A DNA stretch of 8,026 nucleotides from Cyanobacteria bacterium K_DeepCast_35m_m2_023 (lineage in GTDB: Bacteria; Cyanobacteriota; Cyanobacteriia; PCC-6307; Cyanobiaceae), in assembly GCA_016882345.1 (NCBI GenBank), contig VGQR01000074.1, forward strand, positions 1 to 8,026. Reading direction: 5' to 3'. The first letter of the stretch is position 1, and every line of letters begins with the position of its first letter. This document shows, piece by piece, positions 1 through 6,586 of this stretch. The notes beneath the pieces were generated by a model. The model was not told the origin of the DNA and did no database searches. It worked only from the letters and a program-made list of their open reading frames with translations. Position numbers and translations under genes: made by a program.

Positions 1-427
1 TGCTGCGGCCCACTTGCTGCAGCCAGGGCTCGGCGGGTCCGTCGAGATCCGGCAGATCACCCCCACCCATCACGAATGGGTGCACCTCGGTATCGGGCAG
101 GTGCAACAGGGTGACGCTCAGCGCCGAATCCTGTTCCAGCTCGTGCGGTTGGCCATCGGCGGCAGTGCCCACGACCCCCCCACCCAGACAGCCGAGCCAG
201 TGCTCAGCCCTCAGCTTTTGCTGCAGCAAGGGCAGCAAGCGCGGCAGGTCGCTGGCAAAACTGGCAGACGCAAAGACTAGCGCCAGGTCGGCAGGTCCGC
301 AGCGGCCCAGCTGGCGCACTGCAGCATCGACAACCTCCTGCAAGCCGGTCCCGCGCACCAGAGCGGTGCGGCACCAGGCATCGGCTCGGCGGGACGCCAG
401 CCGCTCTAGCAAGGGGAGGGCAGCCAT
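1..427 (-). CDS. FIST-domain protein, N-terminal part (cut by window edge)
   Basis: The frame is open from the start at 427 to the left edge, giving about 142 N-terminal residues with no stop, so the gene is partial. The sequence fits the FIST N-terminal domain of cyanobacterial proteins. It has an early 'AWCRTAL' block (residues 17-23), a hydrophobic strand 'DLALVFAS' (47-54), a helix leading to 'WLGCLGGGVVG' (77-87), and then 'SVTLLHLPDTEVHPF' (104-118). In this family that region holds the small-molecule sensing fold. FIST proteins are proposed to bind small ligands such as amino acids and often accompany signalling modules, but no ligand can be inferred here. The C-terminal FIST_C half would lie outside the window. 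An in-frame ATG at 454 would add nine residues (MGGGVKVLP). Neither start has a clear Shine-Dalgarno. The gene is divergent from the DUF3177 gene, and their starts are under 90 bp apart. Family assignment is from remembered motifs and is fairly confident. Confidence 0.75.
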   Translation of the reverse strand, partial: MAALPLLERLASRRADAWCRTALVRGTGLQEVVDAAVRQLGRCGPADLALVFASASFASDLPRLLPLLQQKLRAEHWLGCLGGGVVGTAADGQPHELEQDSALSVTLLHLPDTEVHPFVMGGGDLPDLDGPAEPWLQQVGRS

Positions 428-508
428 GGGCAGGACCTTAACGCCGCCCCCCATCGCAAACAGCCGCAGATAATGGCGACTTCCTGTACCGCCGCGGTCC
501 AATCCCTC

Positions 509-1129
509 GTGAGTGATTTCGTCTACCGCACCCTGGTCTGGCTCGATGTGCGGCTGGGTTTGTTGTTTGCGGTCGGCCTGCCGCTTGTGCTGCTGATCTG
601 GAGCGCCCTGCGTCAGCAGGGCTCGCTGCTGCGGTTGCTGGGTCTGTATTGGAAGGTCTCGAGCCTGCTGTTCATCGCCTTGATGCTGCATGTCGGCAAT
701 CAACCGATCGCCTATCTGCTGGTCGTTGTCGCCCAGCTGCTGATGGTGGCGGTGGTCTGGTTCTGGGTCGACCTCAATGAGGAACTTCAGGATTTGCCGC
801 CCTGGCGGCCGCTGCCGCTGACGGTGCGCATCTGGCGCTGGTGCCTGACCCTGCAGGGCCTGGCTTCAGCCCTGCTCGCCAGCACGGCCCTGGGCTGTCT
901 GTTCAACCGGCCAAGCCTTGCCGTGGCGCGCTGTCTGGTGTGGCGCCAGGCACCCCAGCAGCTCAACGCCATCACCGACCGCGGTCTCGACTTTGTCATC
1001 GGCGGGGACTGGAATCCGACCATGGCTGCCATAGCCGGCTACATCGCCCTGGTCGGTTACGTGGTCGGCTTCCTGCAATGGCTGCTGGTGCGTTTGCCGC
1101 GTCAGGGGAGGGTCGCCGGTGAGTTCTGA
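509..1129 (+). CDS. DUF3177 family integral membrane protein
   Basis: This is a cyanobacteria-specific membrane protein of unknown function. With the GTG start at 509 it has 206 residues. Hydrophobic segments lie at about 14-34, 46-62, 66-88, 110-130 and 172-195, so about five membrane spans are likely. Recognisable family blocks are 'TLVWLDVRLG' near the N-terminus, 'WFWVDLNEEL' after the third span (84-93), and the C-terminal 'LLVRLPRQGR' (192-201). I chose 509 because DUF3177 proteins I remember begin about eight residues before the 'LVW-D-RL' block. An in-frame ATG at 473 would add twelve residues without membrane or family character. Neither start has a good Shine-Dalgarno. The gene overlaps the start of the following gene by 11 bp, which indicates an operon and probable translational coupling. 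It is divergent from the FIST gene. Function is unknown; cellular location is a membrane, either plasma or thylakoid. Confidence 0.85.
   Translation: MSDFVYRTLVWLDVRLGLLFAVGLPLVLLIWSALRQQGSLLRLLGLYWKVSSLLFIALMLHVGNQPIAYLLVVVAQLLMVAVVWFWVDLNEELQDLPPWRPLPLTVRIWRWCLTLQGLASALLASTALGCLFNRPSLAVARCLVWRQAPQQLNAITDRGLDFVIGGDWNPTMAAIAGYIALVGYVVGFLQWLLVRLPRQGRVAGEF
1102..1110 (+). promoter_or_regulatory. Ribosome binding site inside the end of the DUF3177 gene
   Basis: The purine-rich run TCAGGGGAGG contains GGGGAGG, a good anti-16S match, about 8 bp upstream of the GTG at 1119. It lies within the last codons of the DUF3177 gene. It fixes the start of the next gene and implies that the two proteins are made from one mRNA. 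Confidence 0.6.
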
Positions 1130-1460
1130 GTCCGCAAGCCACGGTTCAACCGAGCAGCTGATCGCCCGACTCGAGCAGATCAGCCGCGACCATCCCCAGC
1201 GGGTGTTGCGCCTGCGCGCCATGGTGGCCGCGGCTGCCGATCCTGCCCAGCAGGAGACGTTTGAACTGCTTGTGTTCCGCGGGTTCTCGAGCAGCACAAC
1301 CCATCCGACCGCCTTTGACCCCGATCAACCGGTGCTTCCGGTTGGCGTTGGTTCAGTGGTCGCCGAGCTGCTGCAGGGACCGCTCAACCCCACAGCCGAG
1401 CAGCTCGTGCGCGGCCCGCTCGATCCCGAGGCCTGGCTCGACCCCCAGATGTGGCATTAG
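1119..1460 (+). CDS. Conserved cyanobacterial small protein of unknown function
   Basis: This is a 113-residue soluble protein starting at GTG 1119, supported by GGGGAGG just upstream. The N-terminal half (about 11-56) is predicted helical: 'STEQLIARLEQISRDHPQRV', then 'QETFELLVFRGF'. The striking block is at residues 53-74, 'FRGFSSSTTHPTAFDPDQPV', dense in Ser/Thr and ending in an acidic turn. I recall this block as nearly invariant in cyanobacterial and some plastid homologues; the family may be the one catalogued as DUF7734, but I am not certain of that number. The C-terminus (80-113) has 'GPLNPTAEQLVRGPLDPEAW', a loose internal repeat of GPL-[ND]-P. There is no signal peptide, membrane span or metal motif. 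It overlaps the DUF3177 gene by 11 bp, so the two are probably expressed and may act together. It converges on ileS with 29 bp between stops. Confidence 0.8.
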   Translation: MSSESASHGSTEQLIARLEQISRDHPQRVLRLRAMVAAAADPAQQETFELLVFRGFSSSTTHPTAFDPDQPVLPVGVGSVVAELLQGPLNPTAEQLVRGPLDPEAWLDPQMWH

Positions 1461-1475
1461 CTGGGGCGCCCAGCT
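1459..1475. terminator. Hairpin between convergent stop codons (possible bidirectional terminator)
   Basis: AGCTGGG (1459-1465), loop GCG, CCCAGCT (1469-1475) form a perfect seven-base-pair stem. It begins inside the TAG stop of the small conserved gene and lies 14 bp from the ileS stop. Being symmetrical, it can fold in transcripts from either side. No T-run follows on either strand, so it is not a canonical intrinsic terminator; it could instead be a 3'-end stabilising hairpin. The location between two converging genes is the main support. Confidence 0.45.
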
Positions 1476-1489
1476 GCCCAGCACCAGAC

Positions 1490-4348
1490 CTAGGCGGTCA
1501 GGACCGCCACGCAGCGCCCGCAGAGCGTTGGGTGCTCGCGATGGCTGCCGATGTCGGTTTCGTAGTGCCAGCAGCGTTCGCATTTGTGGCCGCTGGCTTT
1601 GGCCACACGCACCTGGATGCCGGCCTCGATGGTTTCGCTGAGAACCGTGGCCGGGGCGCTGCCACCGATCTGCAGGGCCGACACCAGCAGCCAGTCGGCC
1701 AGGTTGTCGACCGACGGATGGGGTGACTGGTCGAGCCAGGTCAGCGCCTGCCGCAGGGGCTCGGCCTCGCCAGCCGCCTCGAGCGTCAGCTGCACCTGGG
1801 CCTCGAGCGAGGCACCCAGGCTGCCGCCCGTGCGGCAGGCCTCCAGTTGGCGGTTGATCAGGGCCCGCAGCTCCAGGATCTGGGCCATGGGGGCTTCCAG
1901 CTCCAGGTGGCGCCAGGCATCCGGGGCTACGGGCCAACCGCGTTCGAACACCGAGCGCTCGGCCACGGGGTAGGGCAGGTTCTGCCAGATGTCCTCGGCC
2001 ATGTGGCACAGCACCGGCGCGATCAGACCGGCCAGACGCTCGACCACCAGGTGCAGCACGGTCTGGCAGCTGCGGCGCCGGAACTCGCTTGCACCGCTCA
2101 CGTAGAGCCGGTCCTTGGCGATGTCGAGGTAGACGTTCGACAGATCGACGACGCAGAAGTTCTGCAGCGCCTGGAAGAAGCGGTAGAACTCATAGCGCTC
2201 GAAGTCGCCTGTGACGTTGTCGATTAGGGCAGCGGTGCGCTGCAGCATCCATTGATCGAGCAGCGGCAGCTGCTCGACGGGCACGCCATCGCGTTCGGGC
2301 GCGAAGTCGTGCAGGTTGCCCAGCAGGTAGCGCGCCGTGTTGCGCACCTTGCGGTAGACATCGGCCAGCTGCTTGACGATGCCGGGCCCCAGGGGCACAT
2401 CGGCCGAGTAGTCGACCGAGCTCACCCACAGCCGCAGCACGTCGGCCCCAAAAGCGGGTTCCTGCTTCTCGTTCTTGCCGCCCTCGACCAGCACCGCCGG
2501 ATCGACGACGTTGCCGAGCGATTTGCTCATCTTGCGCCCCTTCTCATCAAGGGTGAAGCCGTGGGTGAGCACCCGCTTGTAGGGGGCGTGGCCGTGGACC
2601 GCCACCGAAGTCAGCAGGCTGCTCTGGAACCAGCCGCGGTGCTGATCGCTGCCCTCCAGATACAGGTCAGCCGGGTAGTTGAGACCCCGTTCCTGGACCA
2701 CCCCGGCCCACGATGAGCCCGAGTCGAACCACACATCCATCGTGTCGCTGCCCTTGCGCCAGTTCGCGGCATCGGCGACGTAGGGCTCGGGCAACAGGCC
2801 GGCTTCATCGCGTTGCCACCACACGTCCGAGCCGTGTTCGGCAACCAGGCCTTGAATGTGGGCCAGGGTTGTCTCGTTGAGCAGCACCTCCCCGGTTTCG
2901 CGGTGGTAGAAGACCGGGATCGGCACGCCCCAGGTGCGCTGGCGGCTAATGCACCAGTCGCCGCGCTCGCGCACCATCGCCTCGATGCGGTTGCGGCCGC
3001 TGGCCGGCAGCCACTCGACATCGGCAATTGCCCGCAGAGCCGCGTCCCTGAAGCCCTCGACCGAGGCGAACCATTGCTCGGTCGCCCGGAAGATCGTCGG
3101 TTTCTTGGTGCGCCAGTCGTAGGGATAGCGGTGCGCGTAGGGCGCCTCGGTCAGCAGGGCGCCCTCGTCGCGCAGGGCGGTGATGATGGCGCCGTTCGCG
3201 TCCTTGAGCACATTGAGCCCGGCAAACGGGCCGGCTTCTGCGGTCAAGGTGCCGGCCTCATCCACCGGGCACAGCACGCCGAGGTTGTACTTGCGGCCGG
3301 TGTTGAAGTCGTCAACGCCATGACCGGGGGCGGTGTGCACCAAGCCCGTGCCGCTCTCGGTGGTGATGTAATCACCGCCAATCACCACCGGGCTGGTGCG
3401 CTCCAGCAGCGGGTGTCGGTACTGGATGCCCTCGAGCGCGGCACCCTTGACCTGCAACACCGGGGTCAGGGTTTGTCCCAGGGTGGCTTCGAGGCTCGCG
3501 CGCAGCTCGGCCGCCACGATCAGGTTGCCAGCGCCCGAACTGGCGCAAATGCTGTAGTCGAGGGCACCATTCACCGACACCGCCAGGTTGGCCGGCAGGG
3601 TCCAGGGGGTGGTGGTCCAGATCGTCACGGCCAGATCGCTGGTTGTGATGCCGGCGCTGCCGAGCGCCTCAGCCAGCGCCGCCGGCAGCTCCACCACCGG
3701 AAAGGCGGCATACACGCTGGGCGACACGTGCCCATCGGGGTACTCGAGCTCGGCTTCGGCCAGGGCCGTGCGCGAACTGGGGCTCCAGTGCACGGGCTTG
3801 AGGCCCCGGTAGATGTGCCCGGCCAGCACCATCTGGCCGAAGACGCCGATCTGGGCGGCTTCGTAGCTCTTGTGCAGGGTCAGATAGGGCTGCTGCCAGT
3901 CGGCCCAGATTCCCCAGCGCTCGAACCCGGCCTGTTGCAGGGCCACCTGCTCGAGGGCGTAGGAATGGGCCTTCTGGCGCAGGTCCAGCGGCGTCAGCGC
4001 AGCCCTCTCCTCGCCCTTCAGGCCCTGCAGCACCTTGAGCTCGATCGGCAGCCCGTGGCAGTCCCAGCCCGGCACAAACCGCGCTCGCTTGCCCTGCAGC
4101 AGGGCGGTCTTGTTGATGATGTCCTTGAGGATCTTGTTGAGCGCGTGGCCCACGTGCAGGGCCCCGTTCGCATAGGGCGGTCCGTCATGCAGGGTGAACA
4201 CCGGCCCGGGATTGTCGCGGCTGAGGCGCCCATACAGGTCCAGCTCGTGCCACAAGGCCTGGAGCTCGGGCTCGCGCACCTTGGCGTTGGCGCGCATGCC
4301 GAAATCGGTCTGCAGCAGGTTGAGCGTGTCCTTGTAGCTCGTGGTCAC
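1490..4348 (-). CDS. ileS: Isoleucyl-tRNA synthetase
   Basis: This class I synthetase charges tRNA-Ile with isoleucine in the cytoplasm and hydrolyses mischarged valine. From the GTG at 4348 it has 952 residues, the usual size of the bacterial form. In order: the ATP-binding HIGH signature appears as 'NGALHVGHALNKI' (HVGH at 65-68), preceded by 'HDGPPYA'. The CP1 editing domain carries 'TIWTTTPWTLPAN' (242-254) and 'HTAPGHGVDDF' (338-348). 'DTMDVWFDSGSSW' is at 535-547 and the KMSKS loop at 606-610. The anticodon-binding helices follow. The C-terminal zinc finger has Cys923, Cys926, Cys943 and Cys946. The frame stays open to an ATG at 4414, but that would overlap the end of the upstream gene; 'TTSYKDTLNLLQT' is the typical N-terminus, which favours 4348. 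There is no clear Shine-Dalgarno. The Ycf66-like gene ends 25 bp upstream, so the two are probably co-transcribed. Confidence 0.97.
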   Translation of the reverse strand: MTTSYKDTLNLLQTDFGMRANAKVREPELQALWHELDLYGRLSRDNPGPVFTLHDGPPYANGALHVGHALNKILKDIINKTALLQGKRARFVPGWDCHGLPIELKVLQGLKGEERAALTPLDLRQKAHSYALEQVALQQAGFERWGIWADWQQPYLTLHKSYEAAQIGVFGQMVLAGHIYRGLKPVHWSPSSRTALAEAELEYPDGHVSPSVYAAFPVVELPAALAEALGSAGITTSDLAVTIWTTTPWTLPANLAVSVNGALDYSICASSGAGNLIVAAELRASLEATLGQTLTPVLQVKGAALEGIQYRHPLLERTSPVVIGGDYITTESGTGLVHTAPGHGVDDFNTGRKYNLGVLCPVDEAGTLTAEAGPFAGLNVLKDANGAIITALRDEGALLTEAPYAHRYPYDWRTKKPTIFRATEQWFASVEGFRDAALRAIADVEWLPASGRNRIEAMVRERGDWCISRQRTWGVPIPVFYHRETGEVLLNETTLAHIQGLVAEHGSDVWWQRDEAGLLPEPYVADAANWRKGSDTMDVWFDSGSSWAGVVQERGLNYPADLYLEGSDQHRGWFQSSLLTSVAVHGHAPYKRVLTHGFTLDEKGRKMSKSLGNVVDPAVLVEGGKNEKQEPAFGADVLRLWVSSVDYSADVPLGPGIVKQLADVYRKVRNTARYLLGNLHDFAPERDGVPVEQLPLLDQWMLQRTAALIDNVTGDFERYEFYRFFQALQNFCVVDLSNVYLDIAKDRLYVSGASEFRRRSCQTVLHLVVERLAGLIAPVLCHMAEDIWQNLPYPVAERSVFERGWPVAPDAWRHLELEAPMAQILELRALINRQLEACRTGGSLGASLEAQVQLTLEAAGEAEPLRQALTWLDQSPHPSVDNLADWLLVSALQIGGSAPATVLSETIEAGIQVRVAKASGHKCERCWHYETDIGSHREHPTLCGRCVAVLTA

Positions 4349-4373
4349 CGGGCCTGCGGCAGCGAAGCGGCGA

Positions 4374-4946
4374 TTATCCCGCCTCGCTGCTGGCCACCTG
4401 GGCAGGTCCCGCACCGCTGGCGGCGATCAGGTTGTCGATCTCGCTCAGTGAGCGCACCACCAGGTGGTCGATGGGGGCTGGGGCTGACCCGTCGGATTCG
4501 GGGCGCACCCAACGTTTGCCGTGGCTTTTGCTGCTGGAGCCGCTGTGGGTGCTGCTCGTTCGGGCGCCGATGGCTCCAACGAGCTGTTTGACCAGTTCTG
4601 AGACCACGGTCAGCAGTCGGGCTGAAGCCGCAGCCAGTTGCTGCAGTGCGGCCTGCCAGCGCTCGATCGTGGTGAGAGCTTGCTTTTCCTCGGGGCTGAG
4701 CTGGCGCCAGCGGCCCTGGCTCACCTCCAGGCTGAGACGGCCGATCAGCAGGGTCGCGCAGAGCACGGCCACCATCGGAGCCCCCACCAGTCGCTCGCTG
4801 CAGGTCACCAAAGTGAGACCCAGCAGCAGCACCACTGCGCCCCAGAACGAATCGCGCTGGCGCGACAGTTCGGGCGTCAGCAGGGGCACCAGCAGCATCA
4901 GCAACCCGGCGAACAGGGCCAACAGGCCAGCGAACGTGGCGAGCAT
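4374..4946 (-). CDS. Ycf66-like membrane protein
   Basis: From ATG 4946 this encodes 190 residues. Hydrophobic segments at about 2-23, 34-49 and 56-69 suggest three membrane spans. The link 'TPELSRQRDSFWGAVVLL' (24-41) resembles the 'RPELSRDYDVFFAAVGLL' block I remember from Ycf66, a cyanobacterial and plastid protein of unknown function; this match is from memory and moderate. Residues 84-126 are predicted to be a long amphipathic helix. A Ser-rich, hydrophilic stretch (130-143) follows, then a basic-aromatic 'KRWVRPESDG' (144-153) and an acidic 'SLSEIDNLIA' helix near the end. The frame extends upstream, but the only earlier start (GTG, 5009) lies inside the tRNA-Leu gene on the other strand. 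4946 is therefore preferred, although 'WRALRQRPF' just before it looks protein-like. It lies 25 bp upstream of ileS, in the same direction. A membrane role linked to thylakoids is possible but unproven. Confidence 0.7.
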   Translation of the reverse strand: MLATFAGLLALFAGLLMLLVPLLTPELSRQRDSFWGAVVLLLGLTLVTCSERLVGAPMVAVLCATLLIGRLSLEVSQGRWRQLSPEEKQALTTIERWQAALQQLAAASARLLTVVSELVKQLVGAIGARTSSTHSGSSSKSHGKRWVRPESDGSAPAPIDHLVVRSLSEIDNLIAASGAGPAQVASSEAG

Positions 4947-5003
4947 GAAGGGTCTTTGACGCAGCGCTCTCCATTGTGGCTGGGCTTCTAAGCTCAGGCC
5001 AAT
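4947..5003. promoter_or_regulatory. Divergent spacer between the Ycf66-like gene and tRNA-Leu
   Basis: This 57-bp spacer must carry promoters for the tRNA (plus strand) and probably for the Ycf66-like/ileS unit (minus strand). On the plus strand TCTAAG (4987-4992) is a weak -10 candidate about 12 bp before the tRNA. TTGACG (4956-4961) resembles a -35 but is 25 bp away, which is too far. On the minus strand TTGGCC (5003-4998) and CACAAT (4978-4973), separated by 19 bp, are weak. Positions are guesses. Confidence 0.3.
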
Positions 5004-5085
5004 GCCCACCTGGCGGAATTGGTAGACGCGCTGGGTTTAGGTTCCAGTGGCTTCGGCTGTGGGGGTTCAAGTCCCCCGGTGGGCA
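5004..5085 (+). tRNA. trnL-UAG: tRNA-Leu (anticodon UAG, reads CUA and probably other CUN codons)
   Basis: The 82-base molecule folds as a type II tRNA. The acceptor stem GCCCACC (5004-5010) pairs with GGTGGGC (5078-5084), with discriminator A at 5085. The D stem is GCG...CGC around GAATTGGTAGA. The anticodon stem CTGGG/TCCAG closes the loop TTTAGGT, putting anticodon TAG at 5038-5040. A variable arm of about 12-13 bases is typical of leucine tRNAs. The T stem GGGGG/CCCCC encloses TTCAAGT. The 3' CCA is not encoded (TTC follows), so it must be added by nucleotidyltransferase. It lies between the divergent Ycf66-like gene and crtR. Confidence 0.97.
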
Positions 5086-5095
5086 TTCGCACGGT

Positions 5096-5110
5096 GGCCT
5101 GGGGCCTTTT
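5096..5110 (+). terminator. Weak terminator-like hairpin after tRNA-Leu
   Basis: GGCC (5096-5099), loop TGG, GGCC (5103-5106), then TTTT (5107-5110). The stem is only four base pairs, so the call is tentative. Its place just after the tRNA and its T-run are the reasons to list it. If inactive, crtR could be co-transcribed with the tRNA. Confidence 0.35.
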
Positions 5111-5131
5111 AAGTTGGGTCAACCCCGCCGA

Positions 5132-5168
5132 GGCAGGGTCTGTTGCACTTCAGGTCCCTGCCGACCTG
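5132..5168 (+). promoter_or_regulatory. Two overlapping inverted repeats in the crtR leader
   Basis: GGCAGGG (5132-5138) pairs perfectly with CCCTGCC (5156-5162) across a 17-base spacer. CAGGTC (5151-5156) pairs perfectly with GACCTG (5163-5168) across the six-base loop CCTGCC. The loop of the second hairpin and one base of its stem coincide with the right arm of the first, so the two cannot form together. The element ends 14 bp before the crtR start at 5183. It could be a switchable leader structure or a pair of protein-binding dyads; no known riboswitch is recognised and chance is not excluded. Confidence 0.4.
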
Positions 5169-5182
5169 GTTTACCCGAGGCG

Positions 5183-6217
5183 ATGACCCAGGCATTGATG
5201 ACCCCCGCGATCGCCCCGGCTGCTCCTGCCGAGCGGGCTGTGCCCTCGGCCTCGGTGCGTTCGGTCCCCAAGGAATTTCTCGATCCGCCGGCTCCCTGGA
5301 ACCCCACTGTTGGGTTGTTTCTGGGCGGCTATCTCCTGGCGGCCATCACCATCTGGGGATGGTTTGTGGGGCAGTGGCCGTTGCCGTTGCTGCTGACCCT
5401 TGGATTTCTGGCCCTGCACCTTGAGGGCACCGTCATTCATGACGCGTGTCACAACGCAGCCCATCCCAGCCGCTTCTGGAACGCGTTCATGGGGCACGGC
5501 GCAGCTTTGCTGCTCGGATTCAGCTTTCCGGTGTTCACCCGCGTGCATTTGCAGCACCATGCGCACGTCAATGACCCCAAGCATGATCCTGATCACATCG
5601 TCAGCACCTTTGGCCCCCTGTGGCTGATTGCTCCGCGATTCTTTTATCACGAGGTCTTTTTCTTCCGCCGCCGTCTCTGGCGCCGCTATGAATTGCTCGA
5701 GTGGGGCATCGCCCGCGCTGTGTTCTTTACGATCGTATTTGCGGCGGCCAAGTATGGATTTCTGGCCTTTATTTTCAATTGCTGGTTTGCGCCGGCCTTG
5801 ATGGTTGGTGTCACCTTGGGATTGTTTTTCGATTACCTCCCCCATCGTCCCTTCCAGTCACGCAACCGTTGGCACAATGCCAGGGTTTACCCCGGCAGGC
5901 TGATGAATTGGTTGATCATGGGGCAGAACTACCATCTGATTCATCACCTCTGGCCCTCCATTCCCTGGTTTGAATACCGTCCGGCTTATCACGCCACCAA
6001 ACACATTCTTGATGCCAAGGGTTCTCCCCAGAGGCTCGGCTTGTTTGAGACTCGTCAGGATGGATTCAATTTCCTCTACGACATCTTTCTTGGTGTGCGC
6101 TCCCATCACCGCCGCCGCAGCAAGCTCAGGCCTCTGGCAGCCCTGATGCCAACGCGTCATGCTCGGCGGCGCGTGCTCGAATTGCTGCACCGCACCGCCG
6201 TGTCGCCGGCGCGCTGA
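5183..6217 (+). CDS. crtR: Beta-carotene hydroxylase, fatty-acid-desaturase fold
   Basis: CrtR is the cyanobacterial di-iron membrane enzyme that hydroxylates beta-ionone rings to make zeaxanthin (and myxoxanthophyll precursors) in the thylakoid and plasma membranes, using O2 and reduced ferredoxin. The 344-residue product carries the full histidine set: 'HDACHNAAH' (H86, H90, H94), 'HLQHHAH' (H122, H125, H126, H128), 'DYLPHRPF' (H221), and 'NYHLIHHLWP' (H251, H254, H255). Membrane segments lie at about 42-63, 66-80, 106-116, 178-197 and 199-215. Long identical-looking stretches to Synechocystis CrtR, such as 'GFSFPVFTRVHLQHH' and 'WLIMGQNYHLIHHLWPSIPW', make the call firm and distinguish it from lipid desaturases. 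The tail from about 300 is basic (SHHRRRSKLR) and longer than I remember in Synechocystis. ATG 5183 was chosen; ATG 5198, five codons later, is nearly as good. Part of the gene (5640-5860) is visibly AT-richer than its neighbours, at least partly because of its many Phe and other hydrophobic codons. Confidence 0.95.
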   Translation: MTQALMTPAIAPAAPAERAVPSASVRSVPKEFLDPPAPWNPTVGLFLGGYLLAAITIWGWFVGQWPLPLLLTLGFLALHLEGTVIHDACHNAAHPSRFWNAFMGHGAALLLGFSFPVFTRVHLQHHAHVNDPKHDPDHIVSTFGPLWLIAPRFFYHEVFFFRRRLWRRYELLEWGIARAVFFTIVFAAAKYGFLAFIFNCWFAPALMVGVTLGLFFDYLPHRPFQSRNRWHNARVYPGRLMNWLIMGQNYHLIHHLWPSIPWFEYRPAYHATKHILDAKGSPQRLGLFETRQDGFNFLYDIFLGVRSHHRRRSKLRPLAALMPTRHARRRVLELLHRTAVSPAR

Positions 6218-6238
6218 AAGCAAGTAAGGGACAGGTGC

Positions 6239-6532
6239 TCAGTCGGCCAGGATTTTGGGCACCCGGAAGAAATCCCCTTCCCGCTGCGGGGCCAAGTCCA
6301 GCAGTGCTTCGCGCACCGGCGTCGCTTCGACGTTGTCCTCGCGCGTCACGTTGACCACTTCGACCGCCCGGGTGGTGGCAGGAACGCCCTCGGTGTCCAC
6401 GGCTTCCAGCTGGGCCACGTAATCGAGAATCCGCTCGAGCTGCCCGGTGTAGGTGGCAACCTTGGCGTCGGGCAGATCCAGCCGGGCCAGCTTGGCGACC
6501 TTGCGCACGTCGTCGGCAGAGATGTGGCTCAT
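6239..6532 (-). CDS. gatC: Glu-tRNA(Gln)/Asp-tRNA(Asn) amidotransferase subunit C
   Basis: GatC is the small belt-like subunit that stabilises the GatAB amidotransferase, which converts Glu-tRNA(Gln) to Gln-tRNA(Gln). Cyanobacteria need this because they lack a glutaminyl-tRNA synthetase. The product is 97 residues, the normal length. Diagnostic blocks are '[13 protein letters not shown]' (8-20), the helix '[20 protein letters not shown]' (31-50), 'REDNVEAT' (64-71), and the C-terminal '[10 protein letters not shown]' (86-95). The start is ATG 6532; upstream codons are open to a GTG at 6559 but add residues foreign to the family. The gene converges on crtR, with 21 bp between the ends, and sits 54 bp downstream of the creatininase-family gene on the same strand. 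gatA and gatB are not in the window, as is usual in cyanobacteria where the subunits are scattered. Confidence 0.95.
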   Translation of the reverse strand: MSHISADDVRKVAKLARLDLPDAKVATYTGQLERILDYVAQLEAVDTEGVPATTRAVEVVNVTREDNVEATPVREALLDLAPQREGDFFRVPKILAD

Positions 6533-6586
6533 GCAGATGCTGGAACGTCCTCGACCCACTGAAACTAGGCCACAAGGGAAGTCTTC

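Noticed and set aside
1353..2009. A 218-codon minus-strand frame over the 3' part of ileS
   Set aside because: It overlaps ileS in another frame, is dominated by Gly, Arg, Ala and Pro, and has no domain; it is a frame shadow of GC-rich coding DNA.
2813..4591. A 592-codon open frame on the plus strand opposite ileS
   Set aside because: It lies antisense to a complete, motif-verified ileS and the end of the Ycf66-like gene. Its product is Gly/Gln/Arg/His-rich with no recognisable domain, as expected from third-position GC bias on the opposite strand.
4976..5182. A 69-codon N-terminal extension of CrtR
   Set aside because: It would run through the whole tRNA-Leu gene and the leader hairpins. 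CrtR homologues start close to Met 5183 or 5198.
5207..5214. GCGATCGC, the cyanobacterial HIP1 octamer
   Set aside because: I found only one copy by eye in 8 kb, and one copy is about what GC-rich composition would give by chance, so there is no evidence of HIP1 enrichment.
5640..5860. AT-richer stretch inside crtR as a sign of horizontal transfer
   Set aside because: The stretch encodes Phe-rich, hydrophobic and membrane-adjacent residues whose codons are AT-rich, and crtR is a core gene of this lineage. Composition alone does not support transfer.
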